Positions 8,059 to 15,623 of a DNA stretch of 36,011 nucleotides are shown here, piece by piece. Source of the DNA: a virus. Location: IMG/VR virus record IMGVR_UViG_3300044695_003609, positions 1 through 36,011 of that record. One strand, written 5' to 3'. Made by a program: the position numbers and the translations under genes. The notes below the pieces were generated by a model, which saw only the letters and a list, made by a program, of their open reading frames with translations, was not told where the DNA came from and ran no database searches. Every line of letters begins with the position of its first letter. Positions within the stretch are counted from its first letter, which is position 1.

Positions 8059-10487
8059 TGCCAACGTATAAGATGCGGGCGCCGAACGGGCGCGTTTACC
8101 AGATACAAGGCCCCGCGGGCGCGACGGACGAGCAAGTCCGCGCAGCCATTTTGCGGCAGTTCCCTGAAGCCGGAAAGCCTGCGCCCAAACCTAAAGAGCC
8201 GATGTCGCGGCCCGAAGCCTTTGTGCGCAGCGTTGAGCGCGGTATGAAGCCTGTCGGGGATGTACTCGCCCGCCTCGACCCGGTCACTAACATAGTCAAC
8301 TATTTCTTCCCCAGCATCGAAGAAAAGGGGAAAGCCCGCGAGGCGCGCCTTGCTGAAGGTGCCAAGCGGGCCGAGGCCGAACGGCCCAACGTATCGACCG
8401 CCGGCAAGATCACCGGCGAAATCCTCGCAACCGCACCGCTTATCGCAGCGGGCGGCGGCGGCGTAGCTTTGGGTGGCCGCGCCTTGGCGCGTACCGGCGG
8501 TAAGCTGGCGGCCCGCGGCGTAGCTGGTGGACGCGCTGCCCAGAAGGCAGGCCGCGCGGTCCAAGCCACAGGCCGCGCTGTCCAGACCGGCGGCGTCGGC
8601 GTGCGCGCACCGTCGCGGGCAGCCGTTGCCGGGCAGGCGCCGATTGCCGCGTCGCGCACCGGCCGCATGGCGCTGCGCGTCGGCGGCGGCGGTACAGCAG
8701 GCGTGACCGCAGCAGAACTGACCGATCAGGATTTGACCGATGCGGCGCTGGCTGGTTCGGTCATTCCGGTCATTGGCACTATCGGTCGCCGCGGGGCGGG
8801 TTTCGTCTACGACGCGTTGCGCGGGCGGCTGGGCGAAGTGCGCGCGGCCGAGATTATGCGCAACCTCATCGCGTCCAACCCGTCTGAAATTGCGGCGGCG
8901 CTGCGTAGCGCGCCCGACGACGCGCGCAGTAACACTGCTGAATATCTGGCGTCGCAGGGGCTGCTGACACCGGAACTGGCCGCCGCGGCCCGCATGGCCA
9001 GCGCCAGTGCGGAAGGCGCACCGCTCGAACAAGTCGCCCGCGCCCGCGCGGCGGGGCAGGAAGAGATGCGGACGGCGCTGCGCGGCGGCGAAACCGGCAC
9101 GGAAGCCATGCAGAACATAGGCGCCATGCGCCAGCAAGTCGGCGAAGTGACCGACCCGATGCGCGAGGAAGCGCTGCGCCGCGCGGACATTGGGCGCACG
9201 GTAATGATCCCGCAAGAGCGCGCGGCTCAGATGGAAGACGCCATCGCCGCGGAAATCAATCGTTCGGGCCTCGTGCGCCGGATGCGCGGGCTGGAAGGCC
9301 GTTCACTCGAACAGATGGAAGCGGTGTTCCAAAACCCCGAGTTTTTCACGCCGGGGAGGGTGGTCGAGCGCATCGGCGAAGTAGCCGAGCAAGCGGGGCG
9401 CCGTGCTGACGAAGGAATTGAAGCGCAGATCGCCCTGCGCGATAGCGCCGCCGCTCGGCGGGCGGCTGTCGAAAACCTGCGCGCGCAGGGTCTCCAGCCG
9501 CTCAACATTGGCACCGTTGTCGGCGACTTGCGCGCGAAGGCCGCCGAAGCTGAGTTCGTCAACCCGCCGCGCTTCCGCGTGCTGACCGAGTTTGCCAACA
9601 ACCTTGAACGCCGCGCGGCGTCGCAGGGCGGCGTCATCGACGCGACCGGCCTCTACGAGTTGCGCAAGAGCATGGCCGACACCGTGGCCGATCTGCTGGG
9701 GCCGATGGAACCGGGCGCTCTCCAGCGCCGCACCGCAGAACTGGTTGGCGAGGCCAAGCCGCTGATCGACGACGCCATCGAAACGGCGGGCGGCAGCGGC
9801 TGGCGTCAGTACCTCAACACCTTCGCTGCCGGTATGCAAAACGTCGAGCGCCAGCAGTTTGCGCGGGCGCTGGAAAAGCTGCCCGAAGCGCGGTTCGAGC
9901 GCGTCATGGCCGGCCAAGACCCCGACTTCGTGTCGAAGTTCTTCGGCCCCGGTCGCTACGACATCAACGTCGAACTGTTCGGTAGCCAGCTTCCGGTTGC
10001 GCAGCAACTGGCCGGCGAAATCCGTGCGTCACGCGCCGTCGCCGCGACCGGCCAAGAGGCGCTGGCGCCGTCGCAGAAGCTGGGCTTCCGGTCGGGCGCG
10101 CAGGCGCGCGTCAATGAAGCCTTTCAACCGGGCATGAAGAACATCTTTGTGCGGGGGCTGTCGCGGGTGCTCGGCGGCGTGCCGGGCGTCTACGGTGGCG
10201 GCGTGGCGGCCGATCAGATGGCCCGCGAAATGTCGCAGCAGATTTCCCAGAACGCGATGCGCGAGTTGGTGCCGGGGCTGGCCAGCCCGCAACGCGCCGC
10301 GGACATGTTGGGCATCCGTAGTTCGAGCAACAAAATCGCCCAGTTTGTTAATAGCCTTAGCCCGACCCAACGTGCCGTGCTGGGGCAGGCGCTCGTGCAG
10401 GGCGTGCCCGCGGCGCTGGCGCCAGTGCCCGCGGCGCCCGCGCGGCCTGACTTTGATGAATTCGGCAACTACATCGGGCCTCGCTAG
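8058..10487 (+). CDS. Large internal virion / ejection protein (gp16-like position)
   Basis: An 809-residue protein; ATG 8058 is in one-base overlap with the preceding stop, so it is preferred to upstream in-frame codons. Residues 1-38 (YKMRAPNGRVYQIQGPAGAT then DEQVRAAILRQFPEA) form a small N-terminal domain frequently seen in large structural proteins of phages, probably a docking domain. Residues about 110-260 are Gly/Ala-rich with weakly hydrophobic helices able to insert into membranes; the rest is alpha-helical, rich in Ala, Arg, Glu and Gln. It is the largest protein of the ejection set. No lytic transglycosylase motif is visible. Confidence 0.72.
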   Translation: MPTYKMRAPNGRVYQIQGPAGATDEQVRAAILRQFPEAGKPAPKPKEPMSRPEAFVRSVERGMKPVGDVLARLDPVTNIVNYFFPSIEEKGKAREARLAEGAKRAEAERPNVSTAGKITGEILATAPLIAAGGGGVALGGRALARTGGKLAARGVAGGRAAQKAGRAVQATGRAVQTGGVGVRAPSRAAVAGQAPIAASRTGRMALRVGGGGTAGVTAAELTDQDLTDAALAGSVIPVIGTIGRRGAGFVYDALRGRLGEVRAAEIMRNLIASNPSEIAAALRSAPDDARSNTAEYLASQGLLTPELAAAARMASASAEGAPLEQVARARAAGQEEMRTALRGGETGTEAMQNIGAMRQQVGEVTDPMREEALRRADIGRTVMIPQERAAQMEDAIAAEINRSGLVRRMRGLEGRSLEQMEAVFQNPEFFTPGRVVERIGEVAEQAGRRADEGIEAQIALRDSAAARRAAVENLRAQGLQPLNIGTVVGDLRAKAAEAEFVNPPRFRVLTEFANNLERRAASQGGVIDATGLYELRKSMADTVADLLGPMEPGALQRRTAELVGEAKPLIDDAIETAGGSGWRQYLNTFAAGMQNVERQQFARALEKLPEARFERVMAGQDPDFVSKFFGPGRYDINVELFGSQLPVAQQLAGEIRASRAVAATGQEALAPSQKLGFRSGAQARVNEAFQPGMKNIFVRGLSRVLGGVPGVYGGGVAADQMAREMSQQISQNAMRELVPGLASPQRAADMLGIRSSSNKIAQFVNSLSPTQRAVLGQALVQGVPAALAPVPAAPARPDFDEFGNYIGPR

Positions 10488-10488
10488 A

Positions 10489-10665
10489 ATGAATACGATT
10501 GACCAGACCGAAGCACGACTGAACACCCACGAAGAGGTCTGCGCCCTGCGGTATGAAAGCATCTGCGCCCGTCTGAAGCGACTGGAAGGCATGGGCATCA
10601 CGGTGGCCGGCACGATCATCCTGTTGCTGATCGGCATTCTCTTGTCGTTGCTGGGCGTAAAATGA
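10489..10665 (+). CDS. Small membrane protein, XhlA/holin-like
   Basis: A 58-residue protein starting at ATG 10489, one base after the previous stop codon. Residues 1-33 are a charged amphipathic helix (TEARLNTHEEVCALRYESI) and residues about 36-55 form one transmembrane helix (GITVAGTIILLLIGILLSLL) with a short basic end. This N-terminal coiled-coil plus C-terminal membrane anchor is the layout of XhlA/hemolysin-type holin partners. It overlaps the endolysin gene by four bases (ATGA), placing it firmly in the lysis cassette. Confidence 0.75.
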   Translation: MNTIDQTEARLNTHEEVCALRYESICARLKRLEGMGITVAGTIILLLIGILLSLLGVK

Positions 10666-11147
10666 GCGCCACTCCGCGCTGGCTGGAGATCGCGCGCTCT
10701 TACGAGGGTGTGCGCGAAGTGCCGGGCGCGAGACACAACAGCACCATCCTCGGCTGGCTCAAGCGCCTGAAGGCGTGGTGGGCCGACGATGAGACGCCGT
10801 GGTGCGGTCTGTTCGTCGCAGAGTGCATGAAGCAGGCAGGCTTCGACCTGCCGAAGACGTGGATGCGCGCGAGTTCGTGGAGCCTTTGGGGCGCTAACCT
10901 GCGCTCGTCGCACGTCGCGCCGGGGGCTATTCTTGTCTTCACCCGTAAGGGCGGAGGCCATGTTGGGTTTTATGTCGGCGAGAGCGCGTTGTTTTACTAC
11001 GTCCTCGGCGGCAACCAGAACAACATGGTGAACGTGGCCAAGATCGCTAAGGCTCGCTGCACGGCCATTCGCTGGCCCAAGGGCGAGCCTGTCATTGGCG
11101 GTCCGGTCCACATGAAGGGTGGCATGGTGTCCACCAGCGAAGCGTAG
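10662..11147 (+). CDS. Endolysin, CHAP/NlpC-P60-type cysteine peptidase or amidase
   Basis: A 161-residue lysis enzyme. The layout follows the TIGR02594/CHAP group: N-terminal LEIARSYEGVREVPG, then the catalytic cysteine in TPWCGLFVAECM (Cys48), the catalytic histidine in GGGHVGFYVGE (His100), and a third polar residue in LGGNQNNMV (Asn118). The enzyme should cut the peptide or amide bonds of host peptidoglycan at the end of infection. There is no signal peptide, so release should depend on the neighbouring holin-like proteins. It overlaps the upstream membrane-protein gene by four bases. Confidence 0.9.
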   Translation: MSATPRWLEIARSYEGVREVPGARHNSTILGWLKRLKAWWADDETPWCGLFVAECMKQAGFDLPKTWMRASSWSLWGANLRSSHVAPGAILVFTRKGGGHVGFYVGESALFYYVLGGNQNNMVNVAKIAKARCTAIRWPKGEPVIGGPVHMKGGMVSTSEA

Positions 11148-11156
11148 GAGATGACT

Positions 11157-11333
11157 ATGAACTTTGTGCACTGGCTTCTGGCTCGTCTGAAGGAGCCGAG
11201 TACTTATGCAGGCTTCGCCGGCCTCGCGCTGGCGGTCGGCCTGTCGGACGTGCAGTGGGCGGCCGTCTCCACGGCGGTCGCTGGTCTGGCAGGGGTCGCC
11301 GCTGTGTTCCTGTCCGAGACGCCCAAGGCGTGA
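11157..11333 (+). CDS. Holin-like small membrane protein
   Basis: A 58-residue protein (60 if started at ATG 11151). I prefer ATG 11157 because AGGAG at 11146-11150 gives a six-base spacer, whereas it would touch ATG 11151. After an N-terminal amphipathic stretch (NFVHWLLARLKEPSTYAGF) comes a hydrophobic region with one or two membrane segments (about 18-52: GFAGLALAVGL and AAVSTAVAGLAGVAAVFL), ending in SETPKA. Size and site between endolysin and spanins fit a holin that forms the membrane lesion for endolysin escape. Which of the two small membrane proteins is the true holin is not decided by sequence. Confidence 0.8.
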   Translation: MNFVHWLLARLKEPSTYAGFAGLALAVGLSDVQWAAVSTAVAGLAGVAAVFLSETPKA

Positions 11334-11548
11334 TTAAACTTCTGTCGTCCCTGCTGTCGCTGCTGGACCGCCTCTGGGCGGCGTGGGATCAATCCAAGTG
11401 GCGGCAGCAGGGGCGGCAAGAAGCGCAGAAGGAGGCAGCCGATGAAGTCCAACGGCAACTCGATCTGGCGGAGCACGCTGCTCGGCTTGACGATCTTGAG
11501 CGTAACAAGCGCCTGCGCAACCGTTTCGACGACGCCGCCGGCGGTTAG
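11330..11548 (+). CDS. Inner-membrane spanin, Rz-like
   Basis: A 72-residue frame starting at GTG 11330, which overlaps the holin-like stop (GTGA). It has a short hydrophobic N-terminus (IKLLSSLLSLLDRLWAAW) serving as membrane anchor, then a charged helical, coiled-coil-like periplasmic part rich in Gln, Glu, Arg and Asp (residues 23-68). That is the Rz plan: type II inner-membrane protein that pairs with the outer-membrane lipoprotein Rz1 to fuse the membranes. The Rz1-like gene begins inside it in another frame. It is shorter than lambda Rz (153 residues). Confidence 0.72.
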   Translation: MIKLLSSLLSLLDRLWAAWDQSKWRQQGRQEAQKEAADEVQRQLDLAEHAARLDDLERNKRLRNRFDDAAGG

Positions 11549-11693
11549 CTCTTACTGCCTGCTGACAAATCCCATTCGCTACGATAGCCGGATCGACCGG
11601 CCGGCGACGGTGGCGCAGATTGAGCAGCACAACTCGGTGTGGGCGTGTCTGTGCGAACAAGACTGTCCCGCCACCGCTCCAGATACCAAATAG
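11442..11693 (+). CDS. Outer-membrane spanin lipoprotein, Rz1-like
   Basis: An 83-residue protein whose start lies within the Rz-like gene in a different frame, an arrangement typical of Rz/Rz1. Residues 1-25 form a signal peptide with a lipobox (LSVTSAC, cleavage before Cys25), followed by a Pro/Thr-rich mature start (ATVSTTPPAV) and three further Cys. It should be lipid-anchored in the inner leaflet of the outer membrane. ATG 11442 is preceded by GGAGGCAGCCG, a good ribosome-binding site. Its 3' end overlaps, on the opposite strand, the DUF3310 gene by 149 bases. Confidence 0.82.
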   Translation: MKSNGNSIWRSTLLGLTILSVTSACATVSTTPPAVSSYCLLTNPIRYDSRIDRPATVAQIEQHNSVWACLCEQDCPATAPDTK

Positions 11694-11916
11694 CCTTGCC
11701 GACCTCCTGCGCCGTGGCGTCCTTGTGCCCGGCGCGGCTTAGGTACTTCAAGGCATTCCCGCGGCAATAGCCGGCGAACTCTTCCGGCGTCAGCTTGGCC
11801 TGAATGTAGTCGATGGCTTCAATGCCGCCGGTCTGATAGTGCGGCGGGCTGTTGACCATGTCGCATTCGGCGGCCAGTTCGTTGAGCAATTTGAATTCCG
11901 CTTGTAGGTTGCTCAT
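11545..11916 (-). CDS. DUF3310 protein (phage nucleotide-kinase-like)
   Basis: A 123-residue protein on the minus strand. ATG 11916 was chosen because it overlaps the preceding stop (ATGA) and has AAAGGA upstream. The DUF3310 signature is clear: VNSPPHYQTGGIEAIDYIQA, then FAGYCRGNALKYLSRAGHKD and KAIWYLERWRDSL. This domain occurs in T7 gp1.7, a nucleotide kinase, and in many phage small proteins involved in nucleotide metabolism. The C-terminal 30 residues after the domain (TDTPTPSCAAQSAPPSPAG) are low-complexity and lie wholly in the overlap with the convergent Rz1-like gene, so they may simply be read-through of the domain end. Confidence 0.88.
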   Translation of the reverse strand: MSNLQAEFKLLNELAAECDMVNSPPHYQTGGIEAIDYIQAKLTPEEFAGYCRGNALKYLSRAGHKDATAQEVGKAIWYLERWRDSLVRTDTPTPSCAAQSAPPSPAGRSGYRSEWDLSAGSKS

Positions 11917-12104
11917 TTGCCGATCCTTTCCGCCAGTTCCTCGCGCTCGCGCATCGTCCGTAGCTTCGACAGCCGCTGGTGCAGCCGCTTGGCGATGGCG
12001 ATGCGCTTGTGCTTGTTGATCTCCTCGTCGAGCATCCGCTCCAGCGTCGGCTCGTCGTACTCGGGTAGCTTCACGGCAATTGTCTGCCACGATACCTTAG
12101 CCAT
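11913..12104 (-). CDS. Small charged helical protein
   Basis: A 63-residue protein, very rich in Glu, Arg and Lys (LERMLDEEINKHKRIAIAKR then LHQRLSKLRTMREREELAER), predicted fully alpha-helical. It overlaps the helicase stop upstream by eight bases and the DUF3310 start downstream by four (ATGA), so it is one of a coupled leftward unit. Family not recognised; a small nucleic-acid-binding or helicase accessory protein would fit. Confidence 0.75.
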   Translation of the reverse strand: MAKVSWQTIAVKLPEYDEPTLERMLDEEINKHKRIAIAKRLHQRLSKLRTMREREELAERIGK

Positions 12105-13413
12105 TCTTGAGTTCCTCTAGTGCTACGTCCGACACGGCGCGCTTGTCGTGCAGCGCCGCCCAGATGCGTTCGTCGATGGTGTTGTCCGTCAGCATGACGT
12201 AGACCCAAACGTCGCGCGTCTGCCCACTGCGGTGCAGACGCCCAACGGTTTGTTCGTAAAGTTCGAGTGACCACGGCAGCGACAGGAATACCATGTGGCA
12301 GCCGCCGTGCTGGAGGTTGAGGCCGTGGCCGGCCGACTTGGGGTGGACCAGCAGCAGTTCGACCTCGCCGCGGTTCCAGCGTTCGATGACGCTCTCGTCG
12401 TCCATCGTCTGTGCGTGCGGGAAGCGGCGCTTGAGTTCGGCCAGTTCCTCAAGGTAGCTGTAGGCGACGATAGTGTTCGCCCGCTGGTTTTCGGCCAGCA
12501 GTTCTTCCAGCCGGTCAAACTTGTGCGTGCTGAACCAGATGGACTCCACCGCCGCACCGCGGTTGTAGGCAAAGCCGCTGGCCATCTGCTGTAGCTTGCT
12601 CGTCACGGCCCCGGCGTTCTGCGCGATGATGCGCTCCTCGCCGAAGCGCGTCACGTATTCCCGCTTCATCTCGTCGTAGGGCGTGCGGTTGTCGAGCGCG
12701 ACCCGCACCTCGTTGACGTGGCACGGCGGCAGCTTGTCCTTGTACTCGCCCGGCTCCAGCACATAGGTCGCCGGGCGGATGCGCTCCATCACTTGCTCCA
12801 GCGCACCGTGGGCGGGCACCCACTGGCCGAAGTCGCGGTTGATGCAGATGAAGTACTGCTGCATGAAGGCGCCCTTGGCGCGGCCCAGCAGCGTCTGGTC
12901 CACGATCTTGCACTGGCCGAACACGTCCTCAAGGCCGTTCGACGTGAACGACCCGGTCAGTCCCCAGCGCACACGCACCGGCGCGATCAGCTTCTCCAGC
13001 GCCTTGAAGCGTTTGCCGCCCGGGTTCTTCAGGCGCGTGAGTTCGTCAAAGACGATCCCGTCGAAAGCGGACAGGTCGGACAGGGTCTGAAGGTTATCGT
13101 AATTCGTGACGATAACCTGAGCGTCGCTGTTCCAAGCATCGGCACGCTCGGCGGGGGTTCCGACTGCAACTCGCAGAGTAATTCCCGCAGCCCACTTCGG
13201 CTGCTCGACAGGCCACACGTCGGTGCACACACGCTTTGGTGCAAGCACGAGCCAGCGTTTGACATGGCCGTCATCGAGCATCGCCTTCATAGCTGTCAGG
13301 GTGATGGCCGTCTTGCCCGCGCCGACCGGCGCGAGGATCATCGCGCGGTCCCGCTCGTACAGGAAGTCGGCCGCGTCCTCTTGGTAGGGTCTCAGGCGAA
13401 GCGGCTGCACCAT
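12097..13413 (-). CDS. SNF2-type superfamily II DNA helicase/ATPase
   Basis: A 438-residue protein; ATG 13413 starts it just inside the upstream VRR-NUC gene (22-base overlap). Motif I is APVGAGKT (residues about 28-35), motif Ia LVLAPKRVC, motif II FDELTRLKN (a DExx variant), motif III GLTGSF, and motif VI QTVGRLHRSGQTRDVWVYVM followed by NTIDERI, which is diagnostic for SNF2-like proteins. Phage members of this size form a DNA translocase used in replication or recombination. Being coupled to a VRR-NUC nuclease suggests a two-protein structure-specific helicase-nuclease. Confidence 0.92.
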   Translation of the reverse strand: MVQPLRLRPYQEDAADFLYERDRAMILAPVGAGKTAITLTAMKAMLDDGHVKRWLVLAPKRVCTDVWPVEQPKWAAGITLRVAVGTPAERADAWNSDAQVIVTNYDNLQTLSDLSAFDGIVFDELTRLKNPGGKRFKALEKLIAPVRVRWGLTGSFTSNGLEDVFGQCKIVDQTLLGRAKGAFMQQYFICINRDFGQWVPAHGALEQVMERIRPATYVLEPGEYKDKLPPCHVNEVRVALDNRTPYDEMKREYVTRFGEERIIAQNAGAVTSKLQQMASGFAYNRGAAVESIWFSTHKFDRLEELLAENQRANTIVAYSYLEELAELKRRFPHAQTMDDESVIERWNRGEVELLLVHPKSAGHGLNLQHGGCHMVFLSLPWSLELYEQTVGRLHRSGQTRDVWVYVMLTDNTIDERIWAALHDKRAVSDVALEELKNG

Positions 13414-13667
13414 TCGTCCACCTGATCTTTGGACCACAGGCAGGCGTAGTGCTGCCGGGTGTGCGCCATCTCTTCGGCAAAGATTTCCTGCAAGGCAGAC
13501 AGCCTGCCGCCGGGCTTCTTCAACTCCACGAACCACGCCTCGCCGTTCGGCATACAGGCGATGCGGTCAGCGACGCCCCGCTGGCTGACGCTGCGGAACT
13601 TGTAGGCGTAACCGCCCAGCGCCTTCACGCGCTTCACAAAATAGGTCTCGATTTCCTTTTCGGTCAT
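13392..13667 (-). CDS. VRR-NUC domain nuclease
   Basis: A 91-residue stand-alone VRR-NUC domain of the PD-(D/E)XK superfamily. It starts TEKEIETYFVKRVKALGG, with active-site residues in GVADRIACMPNGEAWFVELK (Asp, then E-x-K) and a Gly-rich LKKPGGRLSALQ loop; this is the usual size of phage VRR-NUC proteins. Some members cut branched DNA. It is the first gene of the leftward unit and overlaps the helicase start. Confidence 0.92.
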   Translation of the reverse strand: MTEKEIETYFVKRVKALGGYAYKFRSVSQRGVADRIACMPNGEAWFVELKKPGGRLSALQEIFAEEMAHTRQHYACLWSKDQVDEWCSRFA

Positions 13668-13764
13668 GCGAGACCCCTATCCCAAAATTTTTTGTGTTTC
13701 AAGAGTTGACTCACTTTTTATGTCGTGTAGTGTGGGCGCCCTAGACAGTAAAGTGAGGTACAGT
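13668..13764. promoter_or_regulatory. Divergent promoter region between nuclease blocks
   Basis: This 97-base AT-rich gap separates leftward VRR-NUC from the rightward replication genes. On the plus strand TTGACT (13706-13711) is a good -35; a weak -10 (TAGTGT, 13728-13733) follows after 16 bases. On the minus strand TTGAAA is the best -35 candidate but no good -10 follows. A copy of a short leader (CAGTAAAG..GGTACAGTA) sits just before ATG 13765. Confidence 0.5.
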
Positions 13765-14886
13765 ATGCAGCACAGTAGGATCGTCGGCGGTTCGACCGCC
13801 AAGCGCGTCATCAACTGCCCCGGCAGCGTGGCGCTGGTGGATAAGATGCCGCCGCAACCCAGCAGCAGCTACGCCGATGAGGGCACGCTCCTGCACGACA
13901 CCATCGCAGACATTCTGGACGGCAAAGGCACGGTCGAGAGCTATCTCGGTCGCAAGCACGCCGATGCGGTGCTGACGCAAGACCTGATCGACGCCAAGCT
14001 GGCGGTCGCGCTGGCGGCGCTTGATGCCGTCGATCCGCAGGGGGAGATGGAGTATGCCGTCGAAAGTCGGGTTGGCTTTGGCGACCTGTTGCCTGACGTG
14101 TTCGGCTCTACTGATCTGCTTGGTCGGATTGGCGGCCGCGCTGTGGTGCTTGACTGGAAGTTTGGCGACGGTGTGGCAGTCAGCGCAGAAGAGAACCCGC
14201 AACTGCTGTTCTACGCCGCCGCGGCCATGCGGACGCCCAAGGTAAAGTGGGTGTTCGACGGCGCTGACGAGATTGAGATGATCATCGTCCAGCCGCCGAG
14301 CGTCAAGCGTTGGTTGACGACGCCCGCCCGTGTGGCGGCGTTCGAGGGCGAACTGGTCGCGGCGGTCAAGACCGCACTGAAGCCTGACGCGCCGCTGGCA
14401 GCGGGCGACTGGTGCCGCTGGTGCGCGGCCAAGCCAATCTGCCCGCTGATGACGGGCGCGGTGGACCGCATGGTCAAGGCCAAGCTGGAGGCGCTGCCGC
14501 GCGACCAGATCGCCCGCTATCTCGACATGGTGCCGACCGTCGAGTCCTTCATCAAAGACTTGCAGCAGTTGGCGCACGGGCTGCTGGAGGAAGGCCAGCC
14601 GGTGCCGGGCTACAAGCTGGTGCCCAAGCGCGCGACGCGCCAGTGGGTCGATGAGGACAGGGCCGTGGCGTTCCTGACGAGCGCCGGCGTTGAGGCGTGG
14701 GGCGAGCCGAAGGCGCTGTCGCCGGCGCAGGCCGAGAAGGCGCTCAAGAAGGCCAAGATAGAATTGCCGGATGACCTCGTGGTCTCCGTCTCCACAGGTA
14801 ACACGTTGGCACCGGAGAGCGATCCCCGGCCCGCGGTGTTGCAGATCGGTCAGATGCTGTCGAAGGCTATGGCTAAAATCCAGTAA
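13765..14886 (+). CDS. DUF2800 Cas4/AddB-like Fe-S nuclease
   Basis: A 373-residue protein; ATG 13765 has GAGG upstream. Family features of phage DUF2800 (RecB/Cas4-type PD-(D/E)XK nuclease) are visible: N-terminal Cys in RVINCPGS (Cys18), GTLLHDTIADIL helix with His, STDLLGRIGGRAVVLDWKFG with the active-site Asp and D-x-K, and a C-terminal C-x2-C-x5-C cluster (DWCRWCAAKPICP) that with Cys18 would hold a 4Fe-4S cluster as in AddB and Cas4. Such a nuclease is likely to process DNA ends during replication or recombination. It is the first gene of the rightward replication operon. Confidence 0.9.
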   Translation: MQHSRIVGGSTAKRVINCPGSVALVDKMPPQPSSSYADEGTLLHDTIADILDGKGTVESYLGRKHADAVLTQDLIDAKLAVALAALDAVDPQGEMEYAVESRVGFGDLLPDVFGSTDLLGRIGGRAVVLDWKFGDGVAVSAEENPQLLFYAAAAMRTPKVKWVFDGADEIEMIIVQPPSVKRWLTTPARVAAFEGELVAAVKTALKPDAPLAAGDWCRWCAAKPICPLMTGAVDRMVKAKLEALPRDQIARYLDMVPTVESFIKDLQQLAHGLLEEGQPVPGYKLVPKRATRQWVDEDRAVAFLTSAGVEAWGEPKALSPAQAEKALKKAKIELPDDLVVSVSTGNTLAPESDPRPAVLQIGQMLSKAMAKIQ

Positions 14887-14904
14887 AGAGAAAGGTACAG
14901 TACA

Positions 14905-15570
14905 ATGAATGATGTCGTGAAGTTTGGCGGGTCGAACCTGCCGTCGGTCAAGTCGCTGTCGTCGGCGCTGCGTTCGGTTGCGGCCGACGTGGGCGTGGGC
15001 GCAGGTGGTATGGTCATCCTCAAGATGGATAAGACCGGCCACTGGGTGTTCGGCGCGGATCAGACCGAAGTCGAAGATGACAGCATCTGGGCCGTCAACC
15101 CCTTCTCGTTCGTCCACGGCTATATCTGCTGGGGTGAAGGTGAAGTGCTGGGCGAAAAGATGGTCGGCGTTGCCGAGCCGCTGCCTGAGTTGGAGCCGGC
15201 GCCGGCTGCATCGAAGCGGGGCTGGGAGATGCAGGTCGGCATGACGCTGGCGTGCACCAACGGCGAAGACGAAGGGATGCAGGCGCGTTATTCCGCCACA
15301 TCCGTGGGCGGTAAGAAGGCCGTGCAGGCTCTTGCCGTTGCCATCGCCGAACAGGTGGACAAGGATCAGGACCACCCTGTTCCACTGGTGCGTCTGAAGA
15401 AGGAGCACTACCAGCACAAGTCCTATGGCCGCATCTTTACGCCCGTGTTCGAGGTCGTGAAGTGGGTGGGGCTTGACGCCGAGGCTGTTGCCGACGAAGC
15501 TGACCCTGCTGTCGAAGACGAAGTGGCTGCGGACGAGGCTCCGCGCCGTCGTCGCCGCGCGACAGCGTAA
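14905..15570 (+). CDS. Unrecognised protein in the ssDNA-binding-protein slot
   Basis: A 221-residue protein between the DUF2800 nuclease and DNA polymerase. In many phages this place is held by a DUF2815-type ssDNA-binding protein, but the sequence here does not show that family's start. It is a soluble alpha/beta protein with an aromatic stretch (WAVNPFSFVHGYICWGEGEV), a SYGRIFTPVFEVVKWVG strand near the C-terminus, an acidic tail (about 190-213) and a final basic RRRRR. An acidic tail is typical of ssDNA-binding proteins; function is inferred from position. Start ATG 14905 has AAAGG and a copy of the GGTACAGTA leader. Confidence 0.8.
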   Translation: MNDVVKFGGSNLPSVKSLSSALRSVAADVGVGAGGMVILKMDKTGHWVFGADQTEVEDDSIWAVNPFSFVHGYICWGEGEVLGEKMVGVAEPLPELEPAPAASKRGWEMQVGMTLACTNGEDEGMQARYSATSVGGKKAVQALAVAIAEQVDKDQDHPVPLVRLKKEHYQHKSYGRIFTPVFEVVKWVGLDAEAVADEADPAVEDEVAADEAPRRRRRATA

Positions 15571-15582
15571 GGGGGCGCGAAA

Positions 15583-15614
15583 GCCGGGGGCAGTTCTTCC
15601 CTGCTGCCCCCGGC
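15583..15614 (+). terminator. GC-rich hairpin just before the polymerase gene
   Basis: An 11-bp perfect stem (15583-15593 with 15604-15614) with a 10-base loop. No T-run follows, and the stem ends nine bases before ATG 15624, so it would compete with ribosome binding. An attenuator or translational control hairpin is more likely than a terminator. Confidence 0.55.
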
Positions 15615-15623
15615 GAGTAGCGG

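Noticed and set aside
7908-9215. Minus-strand open frame (435 residues)
   Set aside because: Antisense to the large ejection-protein gene; Arg/Ala/His-rich with no recognisable motif.
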